Assembly (NCBI RefSeq): GCF_039595395.1
Contig: NZ_JBCNLP010000001.1
Coordinates: 1,922,001 to 1,986,000, forward strand
DNA from: Novosphingobium sp.
GTDB taxonomy: Bacteria; Pseudomonadota; Alphaproteobacteria; Sphingomonadales; Sphingomonadaceae
Direction of reading: 5' to 3'
DNA length: 64,000 nucleotides
This document shows positions 1-8,233 of this stretch, in pieces. A program made the translations under genes and the position numbers. The notes below the pieces were generated by a model that was not told where the DNA came from, did not search any database, and saw nothing but the letters and a program-made list of their open reading frames with translations. Each line of letters opens with the position of its first letter. Position 1 is the first letter of the stretch.

Positions 1-396
1 ATGATCCACCCCCAGCGCCTGCGTCAGCTTGCCGGGGCCCGAGCAGAGGCCGCGCTTGTCCGCGATGCCGCGCCGCGCGATCATGGCCTCGATGCCGAAC
101 ATGGGTTCCAGCGCGCGGATCAGCACGCCGCGCCCCTTGCCGCAGCCCATGTTGAGGCACCAGTGAAGCCCGTGACTGCGATAGATATAGGTGTGGCCCG
201 GCGGCCCGAACAGGCTGGCGGTGCGCGGCGTGGGGCCGCGAAAGGCGTGGCTGGCCGGGTCGAGCGGGTCATAGGCCTCGGTCTCGACGATCGGTCCGCC
301 CACGCCATCGACCAGCAGCGTGACCCCGATCAGGTCACGCCCGACAGACACGGAATCGCGGTCGAAGAAGTTGGGAGGAAGCTCAGCCATCGCCAT
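1..396 (-). CDS. DNA-3-methyladenine glycosylase (AAG/MPG family), 3' part cut by window edge
   Basis: The minus-strand frame starting at 396 (or at the in-frame ATG at 390) stays open to base 1, so only the N-terminal 132 residues are present. It reads FFDRDSVSVGRDLIGVTL, then GPIVETEAYDPLDPASHAF, then GPPGHTYIYRSHGLHWCLN. This is the characteristic core of the alkyladenine glycosylase family, which excises alkylated purines in base excision repair. The Glu in VETEAY corresponds to the catalytic acid of the family. The remainder lies beyond the window. The merR gene starting at 926 ends 92 bp upstream on the same strand, so it may or may not be co-transcribed. Confidence 0.88.
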   Translation of the reverse strand, partial: MAMAELPPNFFDRDSVSVGRDLIGVTLLVDGVGGPIVETEAYDPLDPASHAFRGPTPRTASLFGPPGHTYIYRSHGLHWCLNMGCGKGRGVLIRALEPMFGIEAMIARRGIADKRGLCSGPGKLTQALGVDH

Positions 397-488
397 GGAA
401 AGGCCGCGCGCATCGCGCCGGTTCCATGCGGGAAAGCTTGGCAGCGTTTTCCGAGCCGCCGGCTGATGCCACCCGGCCTGGAAACGCT

Positions 489-926
489 TTATTGCCCATC
501 GTAGGCGTTGCTCTCGGCCTCGATGGCGCGCAGTTCGACCAGCGTCTTGTCGATGGCCTCGCGCTGATGCTCCAACTGGGCGATGCGCTTGCGGACCTGG
601 CCCAGCAGCATCTGGTTCTGTTCGACATGCTGGGGGTCGGCATCATAGAGATCGAGGAAATCCTTGATCTCCTTGATCGAAAAGCCCAGCCTTTTGCCGC
701 GCAGGATCAGCTGCATGCGCGCCACATCCCGCTTGGCATAGATACGGGTGTTGCCGACGCGCTGCGGTTCGATCAGCCCCTTGTCCTCATAGAAACGCAA
801 GGTGCGGTGGGTTACGCCCAGATGTGTCGCCACATCCTGAATGCCGCGCAAGGACGGCGCCTGTTTGGCGTCAGCGGTGCTGCGGGGGGGCGGCGAAGCG
901 CCTGATTGTTGGGCAATCTCGTCCAT
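489..926 (-). CDS. MerR-family transcriptional regulator of the fatty-acid island
   Basis: A 145-residue protein if started at MDEIAQQSG (926); a longer frame to 980 would run through the putative operator, so 926 is preferred. The N-terminal winged HTH reads IQDVATHLGVTHRTLRFYEDKGL followed by RIYAKRDVARM, which is typical MerR. A helical region (QVRKRIAQLEHQREAIDKTL) fits the dimerising coiled coil. No metal-binding cysteines are seen, so a metal sensor is unlikely. It lies beside a complete beta-oxidation gene set, and MerR proteins of the LiuR type are known to control acyl-CoA catabolism in proteobacteria. A matching 16-bp dyad sits before this gene and before the divergent thiolase operon, suggesting autoregulation and island control (inference). 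Confidence 0.85.
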   Translation of the reverse strand: MDEIAQQSGASPPPRSTADAKQAPSLRGIQDVATHLGVTHRTLRFYEDKGLIEPQRVGNTRIYAKRDVARMQLILRGKRLGFSIKEIKDFLDLYDADPQHVEQNQMLLGQVRKRIAQLEHQREAIDKTLVELRAIEAESNAYDGQ

Positions 927-964
927 GGCGTCCCTTCCATGCCTGATCGATGCCGTAATGATGG

Positions 965-980
965 TTAACCTAAGCGTCAA
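965..980. promoter_or_regulatory. Putative MerR operator in front of the merR gene
   Basis: Read on the minus strand this is TTGACGCTTAGGTTAA, an imperfect dyad beginning 39 bases upstream of the chosen merR ATG. It matches the dyad at 4654-4669 (TTGACGTATAGGTCAA) at 13 of 16 positions. The shared sequence in front of the regulator and in front of the thiolase operon is what supports an operator role; binding itself is inferred. Confidence 0.5.
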
Positions 981-988
981 TGAGCAGT

Positions 989-2662
989 TTAGCCGGGTTT
1001 TTCCCGCTTCAGACGCTCTTCCTCCACAAGTTCCTTCTTCGATAATTTGCCGACCATTGTCTTGGGCAGGCTTTCGCGCACTTCCACCTCGCGCGGCAGC
1101 TCGATACGGTTGAGCCAGCCTTCGAGAAAGGCGCGGATTTCGGGCGGCGTGGCCTCATGCCCCTCGCGCAGTTTCACGAAAAGCTTGGGTGCCTGGCCGC
1201 GATAGGGATCGGGCACGCCGATGGCGATGGCCTCCTCGATGGCGGGGTGCTGATAGGCCGCCTCCTCGATCACGCGGGGATAGACGTTGTAGCCGCCGCA
1301 CAGGATCATGTCCTTCATGCGGTCGATCAGGAAGATATAGCCGTCCTCGTCGATATAGCCGATGTCGCCGGTGCGCAGCGCGCCATCGACGAAGACATTG
1401 GCCGTCTCCTCCGGCTTGTTCCAGTAACCGGCCATCACCTGAGGGCCGCGCACGCAGATCTCGCCCTTTTCGCCCACCGGCAGCACGCGGGTGGGATCGT
1501 CCATATCGCGGATCTCGATCAGCGTGCCGGGGAACCGCCGCCCGCAACTGTTCTCCTTGATGACCCCGTCCACCATATTGCAGGCGACGATCGGCGAGGC
1601 CTCGGTCAGCCCATAGCCTTCGCAGACCCGCGCGCCCATCAGCTCCTCGAAGGTCTGGCGCACATCCAGAGGCAGCGGCGCGCCCCCTGAAATGCAGGCG
1701 CGCAGACCCGAGAAATCGGGCCGTTGCTCTTCCGGCAGGGCGTTCAGGGCGATAAACAGCGTGGGCACGCCGAAGAACAGCGATGGCGGCTTGCGCTTGA
1801 TGGTTTCCAGGAACTGGCCCATCTCGAAACGCGGCAGCAGCACCAGCTCGGCGGCGATCTCTACCGAGAAGTTAAGCACCGCCGTTAAGGCAAAGACATG
1901 GAACATCGGCAGCACCGCCAGCGTGCGCTGCGGGCCCTTCAGCCCCTGGCCGATATGCGCCCGCTGCTGCAGGGCATTGGCGGTCAGGTTGCCATGGGTC
2001 AGCATCGCCCCCTTGGGCGTGCCGGTGGTGCCGCCAGTGTATTGCAGCACCGCCAGATCCTCGGGCAGAACCTCCACGGGATCATGGGGCTCGCGCCGCT
2101 CGACCAGGCGGTTGTAGGCGACATGCAGGCCATCTTCGGTGAAATGGGCATGCTCGCGGATTTTCAGCACGCGCCAGCCCAGCGACTTCATCGCGGGCAG
2201 GATCGCGGCCATCGGGCACATGACGATCTTCTCGATCCCCACGGCCTGCGCCACATTGCGGACCTTGGCATGGATCGCGGCGATATCCGGCACGGCAACC
2301 ATGCGCGCGCCGGAATCGCGCAGAATGTGCTCCATCTCCCGCTCGGTGTAGAGCGGGTTCATGTTGACCACCACCGCGCCCAGTTTCAGCGCGGCAAAAT
2401 ACAGCACGATGAAATAGGGCGTGTTGGGCAGACACAGCGCAAAGCGATCCCCTTTCGCCAGCCCCAGATCCTGCAGGCCGCGTGCCGTGCGCTCCACCAA
2501 TATGCCGATGTCCTTATAGGCCCAGGTGCGGCCCAGGAAATCGACGGCGGGGCGCTCGGCATGTTCGAGCACGGCATGGTCGAGAAAGTCGGTGACCAGC
2601 CGTGGCTCGAACTCCCAATTGTGCGGGATCGGCTCGATGACGGGGCGTGGTTTGGTGGCCAT
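989..2662 (-). CDS. fadD: Long-chain fatty-acid--CoA ligase (AMP-binding)
   Basis: 557 residues, the normal length for bacterial FadD. It activates free fatty acids to acyl-CoA with ATP at the cytoplasmic membrane. The P-loop-like motif YTGGTTGTPKGAMLTHGN lies near residue 210, the adenylate-binding GYGLTEASP near 350, and the TGDIGYIDEDGYIFLIDR hinge with LPKTMVGKLSKKEL near the C-terminus carries the catalytic lysine. It is preceded by the fadL-type porin gene (41 bp gap), so uptake and activation are probably co-expressed. The substrate chain length cannot be read from the sequence. Confidence 0.93.
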   Translation of the reverse strand: MATKPRPVIEPIPHNWEFEPRLVTDFLDHAVLEHAERPAVDFLGRTWAYKDIGILVERTARGLQDLGLAKGDRFALCLPNTPYFIVLYFAALKLGAVVVNMNPLYTEREMEHILRDSGARMVAVPDIAAIHAKVRNVAQAVGIEKIVMCPMAAILPAMKSLGWRVLKIREHAHFTEDGLHVAYNRLVERREPHDPVEVLPEDLAVLQYTGGTTGTPKGAMLTHGNLTANALQQRAHIGQGLKGPQRTLAVLPMFHVFALTAVLNFSVEIAAELVLLPRFEMGQFLETIKRKPPSLFFGVPTLFIALNALPEEQRPDFSGLRACISGGAPLPLDVRQTFEELMGARVCEGYGLTEASPIVACNMVDGVIKENSCGRRFPGTLIEIRDMDDPTRVLPVGEKGEICVRGPQVMAGYWNKPEETANVFVDGALRTGDIGYIDEDGYIFLIDRMKDMILCGGYNVYPRVIEEAAYQHPAIEEAIAIGVPDPYRGQAPKLFVKLREGHEATPPEIRAFLEGWLNRIELPREVEVRESLPKTMVGKLSKKELVEEERLKREKPG

Positions 2663-2703
2663 GAAAGGGGATCGCCTTGCTTAATCTGTGTCGTGTCGTT
2701 GCG

Positions 2704-4047
2704 TCAGAAGCTCACCCGGCCACCCAGCGAGAGGATGAACACATGCGGCGAGGTCACCGCGCCGTTCACCAGGATGGGCGTCTGCACCACGGTGCCCGCA
2801 TAGGCGGCGGTGGTGCGGTTGACCGCGCCATTGTCCAGCGTGAGATAGTTGAAGGCGGCGTCGATCTTGAAGCTCTTGCCGAAATTATGCGTGGCACCCG
2901 CCGCGAAGTTCCAGCGGTTGCTGTCAGGCACGCGGGCGTCGCGCTGGTCACCGCGCACGGGGGTCAGGTCGCGCTGCACGCCGCCACGGATCGTCCATGT
3001 GGGGGAGAGGTCGGCATCGAAACCGGCGGCATAGCTCCAGGTGTTGCGATAGTTCTCGGGCATGGCGGTGTTGAGCGGCGCGCCCAGATAGATGTTCTTG
3101 AAATTGTTCCAGCCATAGCGGGTCACGCTGCCGTTCAGCGTCAGGCCGGGGGTGATCTTGTAACGCGCACCCATGTTGACCTGCCACGGCGTGGTGAACT
3201 GGGCGCTGGTGTTGAGCGTGGTGTTCTGCCCGGCCAGCGGGCCCAGCAGCCCGGCCACCGTCACGGAACCGTTGAGCGTATGGGTGATCGCCGACTTGTA
3301 GCTGGCGCCAAGGCTGATCGGCCCGCGGTGGAACTGCGCGCCCAGCGAGAAGCCGACATCCCAGCCGCTGCCCTTCAGCGCCTGACTGCCATCGGGCAGC
3401 AGCGGCGAGAGATTGGGCAGGGCATTGCTGAGATAGGCGGTGGCCCGTTCGACATTGACCGCCGCGCCGACACTGAAGCCGGGCGCCAGCTCGGCCGCGA
3501 TCGAGGGCTGGATGTCGATGGTGCGCAGGCGCGTGGTCATCGCCGTATAGCGCGCCCAGCTCGTCGGGGAATATTCCGTGGTGAAGTTGTAGGGCGCGGT
3601 GATCGCCAGACCCAGCGAGAGATGCGAGCCGATGCCATGGGCGATCGAGCCCGAAGGCAGCACGCCATTGTTGATCGGGTTATGCGTGGTCTGGTCGCCG
3701 CCCACCGGCGCCGGAGCCTGCCCCGGCCGCACGATCAGCGTGTTCACATTGGACACGTCCGCGCGCGGCAGAATGGCGGTGACGCTGATCGCCGCGCTGC
3801 CTCCTTCCAGCCCGCCGATCGAGGCGGGGTTCCACCACAGGCTTTCGGCACCCTGGTCGGCCACTTCGCCCGAAAAGGCACGGCCAGAGGCCTTGGTCGA
3901 CTGGTCCTGAAGATAGAAGCCGCCGGCCATGGCCGGTGCGGCGCTCAGCATGGTTCCGGCGATTATGGCTCCGGGGAGGCCGCCGGCCAGCCAAAGCATG
4001 CGTTTACCATAGGCCGGCGCCTGCCAGCGGGTGGCAAATGCTTTCAT
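2704..4047 (-). CDS. FadL/OmpP1/TodX-family outer-membrane transport protein
   Basis: 447 residues with a signal peptide ending near AAPAMAGG. The mature N-terminus GGFYLQDQSTKASGRAFSG followed by SLWWNPAS is typical of the FadL family, where the N-terminal hatch plugs the barrel. The rest alternates short polar and aromatic strands and ends in LSLGGRVSF with a terminal Phe, the usual signal for barrel insertion. FadL proteins carry long-chain fatty acids or other hydrophobic compounds across the outer membrane. A GGGAG-like ribosome site precedes the ATG. Its place between fadD and DUF2147 fits fatty-acid uptake, but aromatic-hydrocarbon uptake (TodX type) cannot be excluded. Confidence 0.9.
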   Translation of the reverse strand: MKAFATRWQAPAYGKRMLWLAGGLPGAIIAGTMLSAAPAMAGGFYLQDQSTKASGRAFSGEVADQGAESLWWNPASIGGLEGGSAAISVTAILPRADVSNVNTLIVRPGQAPAPVGGDQTTHNPINNGVLPSGSIAHGIGSHLSLGLAITAPYNFTTEYSPTSWARYTAMTTRLRTIDIQPSIAAELAPGFSVGAAVNVERATAYLSNALPNLSPLLPDGSQALKGSGWDVGFSLGAQFHRGPISLGASYKSAITHTLNGSVTVAGLLGPLAGQNTTLNTSAQFTTPWQVNMGARYKITPGLTLNGSVTRYGWNNFKNIYLGAPLNTAMPENYRNTWSYAAGFDADLSPTWTIRGGVQRDLTPVRGDQRDARVPDSNRWNFAAGATHNFGKSFKIDAAFNYLTLDNGAVNRTTAAYAGTVVQTPILVNGAVTSPHVFILSLGGRVSF

Positions 4048-4102
4048 CAGTCTTCTCCCACTTGTTGGTGGCCCGGTTGACCGGGCTCACCGAATGCGTT
4101 TG

Positions 4103-4549
4103 TTATCGAATCCGCTTCCATGTCTGGCTCTTGCAGAGCGGCCAGACGATGCAGCCTTTCACATTGAGCGTATCGGCATCCATAACGGTGATGGTGGCTT
4201 TATACGTGCCGCCGTCATCGGCATTGTAGATGGTGCCCTTGTCCCAACCCCAGGGCATCTGACGGAAATCGCGCAGAATTTCGATGCCCTTGAGCACGCG
4301 GCTGCGCTGTGATTCGGTCTTGTTGTAGATGTCGCGCAGGTCGGAATTGGCGCGAATGCCTTCGGAATCGACCAGCGTGCCGCAGATCGACGGGCCGCAA
4401 TGGTGGATCTCGACCACGCCTTGCTTGGTGGGCGTGGCCCAACGGCCGATCACGGCATTGGCGGTGCCTCCGGCAGGCGCACCTTTGGGCGCGTCTGCGA
4501 CTGCCACACTCTGGGCCATCAGGGCTGCTGCCATCAGCATCAGGCTCAT
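4103..4549 (-). CDS. DUF2147 domain secreted protein
   Basis: 148 residues starting MSLMLMAAALMAQSVAVADA, a plain signal peptide; an in-frame ATG at 4561 is possible, but GGAG is better spaced for 4549. The mature part has the DUF2147 pattern: IGRWATPTKQGVVEI, then CGPSICGTLV, then a Lys-rich segment and GWDKGTIYNADDGGTYKA, ending CIVWPLCKSQTWKRI. Four cysteines could form disulfides in the periplasm. The family's function is unknown; it is common next to lipid genes in alphaproteobacteria. It lies 55 bp upstream of fadL and is divergent from the thiolase gene. Confidence 0.82.
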   Translation of the reverse strand: MSLMLMAAALMAQSVAVADAPKGAPAGGTANAVIGRWATPTKQGVVEIHHCGPSICGTLVDSEGIRANSDLRDIYNKTESQRSRVLKGIEILRDFRQMPWGWDKGTIYNADDGGTYKATITVMDADTLNVKGCIVWPLCKSQTWKRIR

Positions 4550-4653
4550 GGGTATCTCCATCCTCTTGGAAAGCGAGAGGGCTGTCTTCGCCCTCTTTCG
4601 CTTTGTGCCAGAACTTTCCGAATTGGCGAATCACATCATGCATCAAAACTATG

Positions 4654-4669
4654 TTGACGTATAGGTCAA
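4654..4669. promoter_or_regulatory. Putative MerR operator in the DUF2147/thiolase divergent promoter
   Basis: TTGACGTATAGGTCAA is a 16-bp dyad matching its own reverse complement at 14 positions. It lies between the divergent DUF2147 (minus) and thiolase (plus) genes, 67 bases before the thiolase ATG. A near copy sits in the merR promoter at 965-980. MerR proteins bind dyads of this size. Functional assignment is inferred from position and repetition. Confidence 0.5.
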
Positions 4670-4736
4670 TTTGGGCACCATTAATGCAGATGGTCCGGAG
4701 CAAGCGACTCACGGACGCCATGTGGAGAGATGTGTG

Positions 4737-5882
4737 ATGGCTGAGTTGAGCCAAGATGTGGTGATTGCCGGTTATGCCCGGTCCCCGTTCCATCTGGCGG
4801 GCAAGGGCGCTCTGGCCCGTACCCGTCCCGACGATCTGGCCGCCGCCGTGGTGCGCGCGCTGGTCGAGCGGACCGGGATCGATGCCGCCGCGCTGGAGGA
4901 TCTGGTGCTGGGCTGCGCCTTCCCGGAGGGCGAGCAGGGCTTCAATGTCGCGCGTCTGGTGGGGCTGCTGGCCGATCTGCCGCTGTCGGTGGGCGGGATG
5001 ACGGTCAATCGTTTTTGCGGTTCCTCGATGAGCGCGATCCATTATGCGGCGGGGCAGATCGCTCTGGGCGCGGGGCAGGCGTTCCTGTGCGGCGGCGTCG
5101 AATCGATGAGCCGCGTGCCGATGATGGGCTTCAATCCGCTGCCAAATGCCGAGCTGGCCAAGCGCAGCGCCGCCTATATCGGCATGGGCGACACCGCTGA
5201 AAATGTGGCCAAAACCTATGGCATCAGCCGCGAGCAGCAGGAAGCCTTCGCCGTCGAAAGCCAGCGCAAGGCCGGCGAAGCGCAGGCCGAAGGGCGCCTG
5301 AGTGAAGAGATCGTCCCCATCGCCACCAAGGCGGGCGTGGTCGACAAGGACGGCTGCCTGCGCCCCGGCACCACGGCGGAAGCGCTGGCCGGGCTGAAGC
5401 CGGCCTTCAGCGCCACCGGCAGCGTAACGGCGGGTACCGCCTCGCCGCTGACCGACGGCGCCAGCGCGGTGCTGGTGACCAGCGGGACCTTTGCAGGCGC
5501 GCATAATCTGCCGTTGCTGGCCCGCGTAAAAGCCGTGGCGATCAGCGGGTGCAGCCCGGAAATCATGGGCATCGGCCCGGTCGCGGCGAGCAAGAAAGCG
5601 CTGGAGCGCGCCGGGATCACCGCTGCCGACCTCGATGTGATCGAGCTGAACGAGGCGTTTGCCAGCCAGGCGCTGGCCTGCATCGCCGATCTGGGGCTCG
5701 ATCCTTCCAAGGTGAACATCGATGGCGGCGCGATTGCCATCGGCCATCCGCTGGGCGCCACGGGCGCGCGCATCGTGGGCAAGGCGGCCTCGCTGCTGGC
5801 ACGCACGGGCGGGCGCTATGCGCTGGCGACGCAGTGCATCGGCGGCGGGCAGGGCATCGCCACGGTTCTGGAGGCGGTGTGA
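4737..5882 (+). CDS. fadA: Acetyl-CoA acyltransferase (3-ketoacyl-CoA thiolase)
   Basis: 381 residues from MAELSQDVVIAGYARSPFHL; a frame extending to 4671 is not used because it would start next to the operator and lacks homology-like character. It performs the thiolytic last step of beta-oxidation. All three catalytic elements are visible: Cys94 in NRFCGSSM, His337 in AIGHPLGATGAR and Cys367 in ATQCIGGGQG. The gene overlaps the next by one base (TGATG), so the two are translationally coupled and the products probably form a trifunctional-type complex. A biosynthetic acetoacetyl-CoA thiolase is the alternative, but the context favours degradation. Confidence 0.92.
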   Translation: MAELSQDVVIAGYARSPFHLAGKGALARTRPDDLAAAVVRALVERTGIDAAALEDLVLGCAFPEGEQGFNVARLVGLLADLPLSVGGMTVNRFCGSSMSAIHYAAGQIALGAGQAFLCGGVESMSRVPMMGFNPLPNAELAKRSAAYIGMGDTAENVAKTYGISREQQEAFAVESQRKAGEAQAEGRLSEEIVPIATKAGVVDKDGCLRPGTTAEALAGLKPAFSATGSVTAGTASPLTDGASAVLVTSGTFAGAHNLPLLARVKAVAISGCSPEIMGIGPVAASKKALERAGITAADLDVIELNEAFASQALACIADLGLDPSKVNIDGGAIAIGHPLGATGARIVGKAASLLARTGGRYALATQCIGGGQGIATVLEAV

Positions 5883-8197
5883 TGAGCGGCGTTTCAAAAG
5901 TCTGCGTCATCGGCGCGGGGACGATGGGGGCGGGGATTGCCGCTCAGGTCGCCAATGCGGGCGTTCCGGTGCTGTTGCTCGATATGATGACCGAGGGGCC
6001 GGACCGCAGCGTGGTCGCCCGCAAGGCACTGGAAAAGCTGGGCAAGGCCGAACCGGCTGCCTTTATGAGCAAAGCTGCCGCCAAGCTGGTCGAAGTCGGC
6101 AACATCGAGGATGATCTGGCCAAGGTCGCGGATTGCGACTGGGTGATCGAGGCGATCATCGAAAAGATCGAGGCGAAGCAGGCGCTCTATGAAAAGCTGG
6201 AGGCGGTGCGCCGCCCCGGCAGTGCTGTGTCCTCCAACACTTCGACCATGCCGTTGGCTGTGCTGACGCAGGGCCGCAGCGAGGCGTTTCAGCGTGATTT
6301 CCTCATCACCCATTTCTTCAACCCGCCGCGCTATATGCGTCTGCTGGAGGTGGTCGCCGGGCCGCAGAGCGATCCCGCTCTGGTCGCCGGGATCAGCGCC
6401 TTCGCCGATCGCGCTCTGGGCAAGAGCGTGGTGACGGCGCGCGACACGCCGGGCTTTATCGCCAATCGCGTCGGTACCTTCTGGCTGCAGTCGGCAATCA
6501 ATGCGGCCTTCGATCTGGGTGTCTCGGTGGAAGATGCCGATGCCATTGCGGGCAAGCCGATGGGCGTGCCCAAGACCGGCATCTTCGGCCTGGTCGATCT
6601 GGTGGGCATCGATCTGATGCCCTACCTCAAGACCAGCCTGACGCGCAGCCTGCCTCAGGACGACCCCTATCAGGCCATCGCCAAGGACCATCCGCTGATC
6701 CTCAAGATGATCGGCGATGGCTATACCGGGCGCAAGGGCAAGGGCGGCTTCTATCGCATCAACCGCGAGGCGGGGAAGGTGAAGGAGGCCATCGATCTGG
6801 CGACGGGCGAGTACCGCAAGGCCGCCAAGCCCGTCTCCATTCCGGGCGCGGCGCAGAAGGATCTGCACGCGCTGGTCAGCCTGCCGGGCAAGCTGGGCGC
6901 CTATGCCTGGGCGGTGCTTGGGCCGACCTTGGCCTACTCGGCCTCGCTGGTGGGCGAGGCGGCCGATGATGTGCTCGGCATCGATACGGCGATGAAGCTG
7001 GGCTACAACTGGAGCTATGGCCCCTTCGAACTGATCGACCGGCTGGGCAGCGATGTCTTGGCCAAGCGTCTGGAAGCCGAAGGCATCGCGGTGCCCGAAA
7101 TCCTGCGTATCGCTGCGGGGCGGCCTTTCTACCGCGTGGACAATGGCCAGCGCCAGTTCCTCGGCCTCGATGGCGAGTACCATGCCATCACCCGCCCCGA
7201 AGGCGTGTTGCTGCTGGAGGACATCAAGGCCGCCTCCAAGCCTCTGCTGAAGAATGGTTCGGCGGCGCTGTGGGATGTCGGCGATGGCGTCGTCGCGCTG
7301 GAGTTCACCGGCAAGATGAACGCGCTCGACGGCGATGTGATGATGCTGATCGGCAAGGCGATCCCGCTTGTGGCCAGCCAGTACAAGGCGCTGGTGGTCT
7401 ACAATGAGGGCCGCAATTTCTCCGCCGGGGCCAATCTGGGCCTTGCCATGTTCGCCATCAACATCGCCGCATGGGGCGAGGTGGAGAAGCTGGTCGCAGG
7501 CGGTCAGGCGGCCTACAAGGCGCTGAAATACGCACCCTTCCCGGTGGTCGCTGCGCCCTTCGGCATGGCTTTGGGCGGCGGTTGCGAAATCTGCCTCAAT
7601 GCCGATGCCGTGCAGGCTCATGCCGAGACCTATATCGGTCTGGTCGAATGCGGCGTGGGGCTGATCCCCGGCTGGGGCGGCTGCGGCGAGATGATCCAGC
7701 GTTTCAGCGAAAACCCCAAGCTGCCGCATGGCCCGATGCCTGCCGTGGCCAAGGCCTTCGAGACGATCTCCACTGCCACCGTCGCCAAATCGGCGGCCAA
7801 TGCCAAGGAGGTGGGCTATCTGCGCGCCAGCGACGGCATCACCATGAACCGCGACCGGCTGCTGAACGATGCCAAGGCCAAGGCTCTGGCGCTGGCCGAG
7901 GGCTATCAGCCGCCCGCGCCGCCGGTTTTCCGCCTGCCGGGTGCCGGGGGCAAGGCCGCGCTCGATCTGGCGGTGCGGGGGTTCCGGGCAAGGGGGCTCG
8001 CCACGCCGTATGACGAGGTGGTCGCGGGCAAGCTGGCCCATGTGCTGAGCGGCGGCGATTTCGATATGGTCGATACCGTCACCGAGGCGGATCTGCTGGC
8101 GATGGAACGCGCGCAATTCGTGACGCTGGTGCGCGACCAACGCAGCATGGCGCGCATCGAGGCGATGCTGACCACCGGCAAGCCCCTGCGAAACTAA
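5882..8197 (+). CDS. 3-hydroxyacyl-CoA dehydrogenase / enoyl-CoA hydratase fusion
   Basis: 771 residues starting MSGVSKVCVIGAGTMGAGIA. Domain order is the NAD-binding 3HCDH_N (GAGTMGAG near residue 11), then the 3HCDH C-terminal domains, then a C-terminal crotonase domain. This is the reverse of E. coli FadB and is a known alphaproteobacterial arrangement. The dehydrogenase histidine is at residue 144 (THFFNPPRYM). The hydratase carries both expected glutamates, in GGGCEICL and in GLVECGVGL, and oxyanion glycines in FSAGANLG. It hydrates enoyl-CoA and oxidises the hydroxyacyl-CoA to feed the coupled upstream thiolase. The ORF remains open upstream to 5549, but that part overlaps the thiolase gene. 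Confidence 0.92.
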   Translation: MSGVSKVCVIGAGTMGAGIAAQVANAGVPVLLLDMMTEGPDRSVVARKALEKLGKAEPAAFMSKAAAKLVEVGNIEDDLAKVADCDWVIEAIIEKIEAKQALYEKLEAVRRPGSAVSSNTSTMPLAVLTQGRSEAFQRDFLITHFFNPPRYMRLLEVVAGPQSDPALVAGISAFADRALGKSVVTARDTPGFIANRVGTFWLQSAINAAFDLGVSVEDADAIAGKPMGVPKTGIFGLVDLVGIDLMPYLKTSLTRSLPQDDPYQAIAKDHPLILKMIGDGYTGRKGKGGFYRINREAGKVKEAIDLATGEYRKAAKPVSIPGAAQKDLHALVSLPGKLGAYAWAVLGPTLAYSASLVGEAADDVLGIDTAMKLGYNWSYGPFELIDRLGSDVLAKRLEAEGIAVPEILRIAAGRPFYRVDNGQRQFLGLDGEYHAITRPEGVLLLEDIKAASKPLLKNGSAALWDVGDGVVALEFTGKMNALDGDVMMLIGKAIPLVASQYKALVVYNEGRNFSAGANLGLAMFAINIAAWGEVEKLVAGGQAAYKALKYAPFPVVAAPFGMALGGGCEICLNADAVQAHAETYIGLVECGVGLIPGWGGCGEMIQRFSENPKLPHGPMPAVAKAFETISTATVAKSAANAKEVGYLRASDGITMNRDRLLNDAKAKALALAEGYQPPAPPVFRLPGAGGKAALDLAVRGFRARGLATPYDEVVAGKLAHVLSGGDFDMVDTVTEADLLAMERAQFVTLVRDQRSMARIEAMLTTGKPLRN

Positions 8198-8233
8198 GAT
8201 CGAGCGGGCAACAGTCCGCCGGAGAGGATTATC

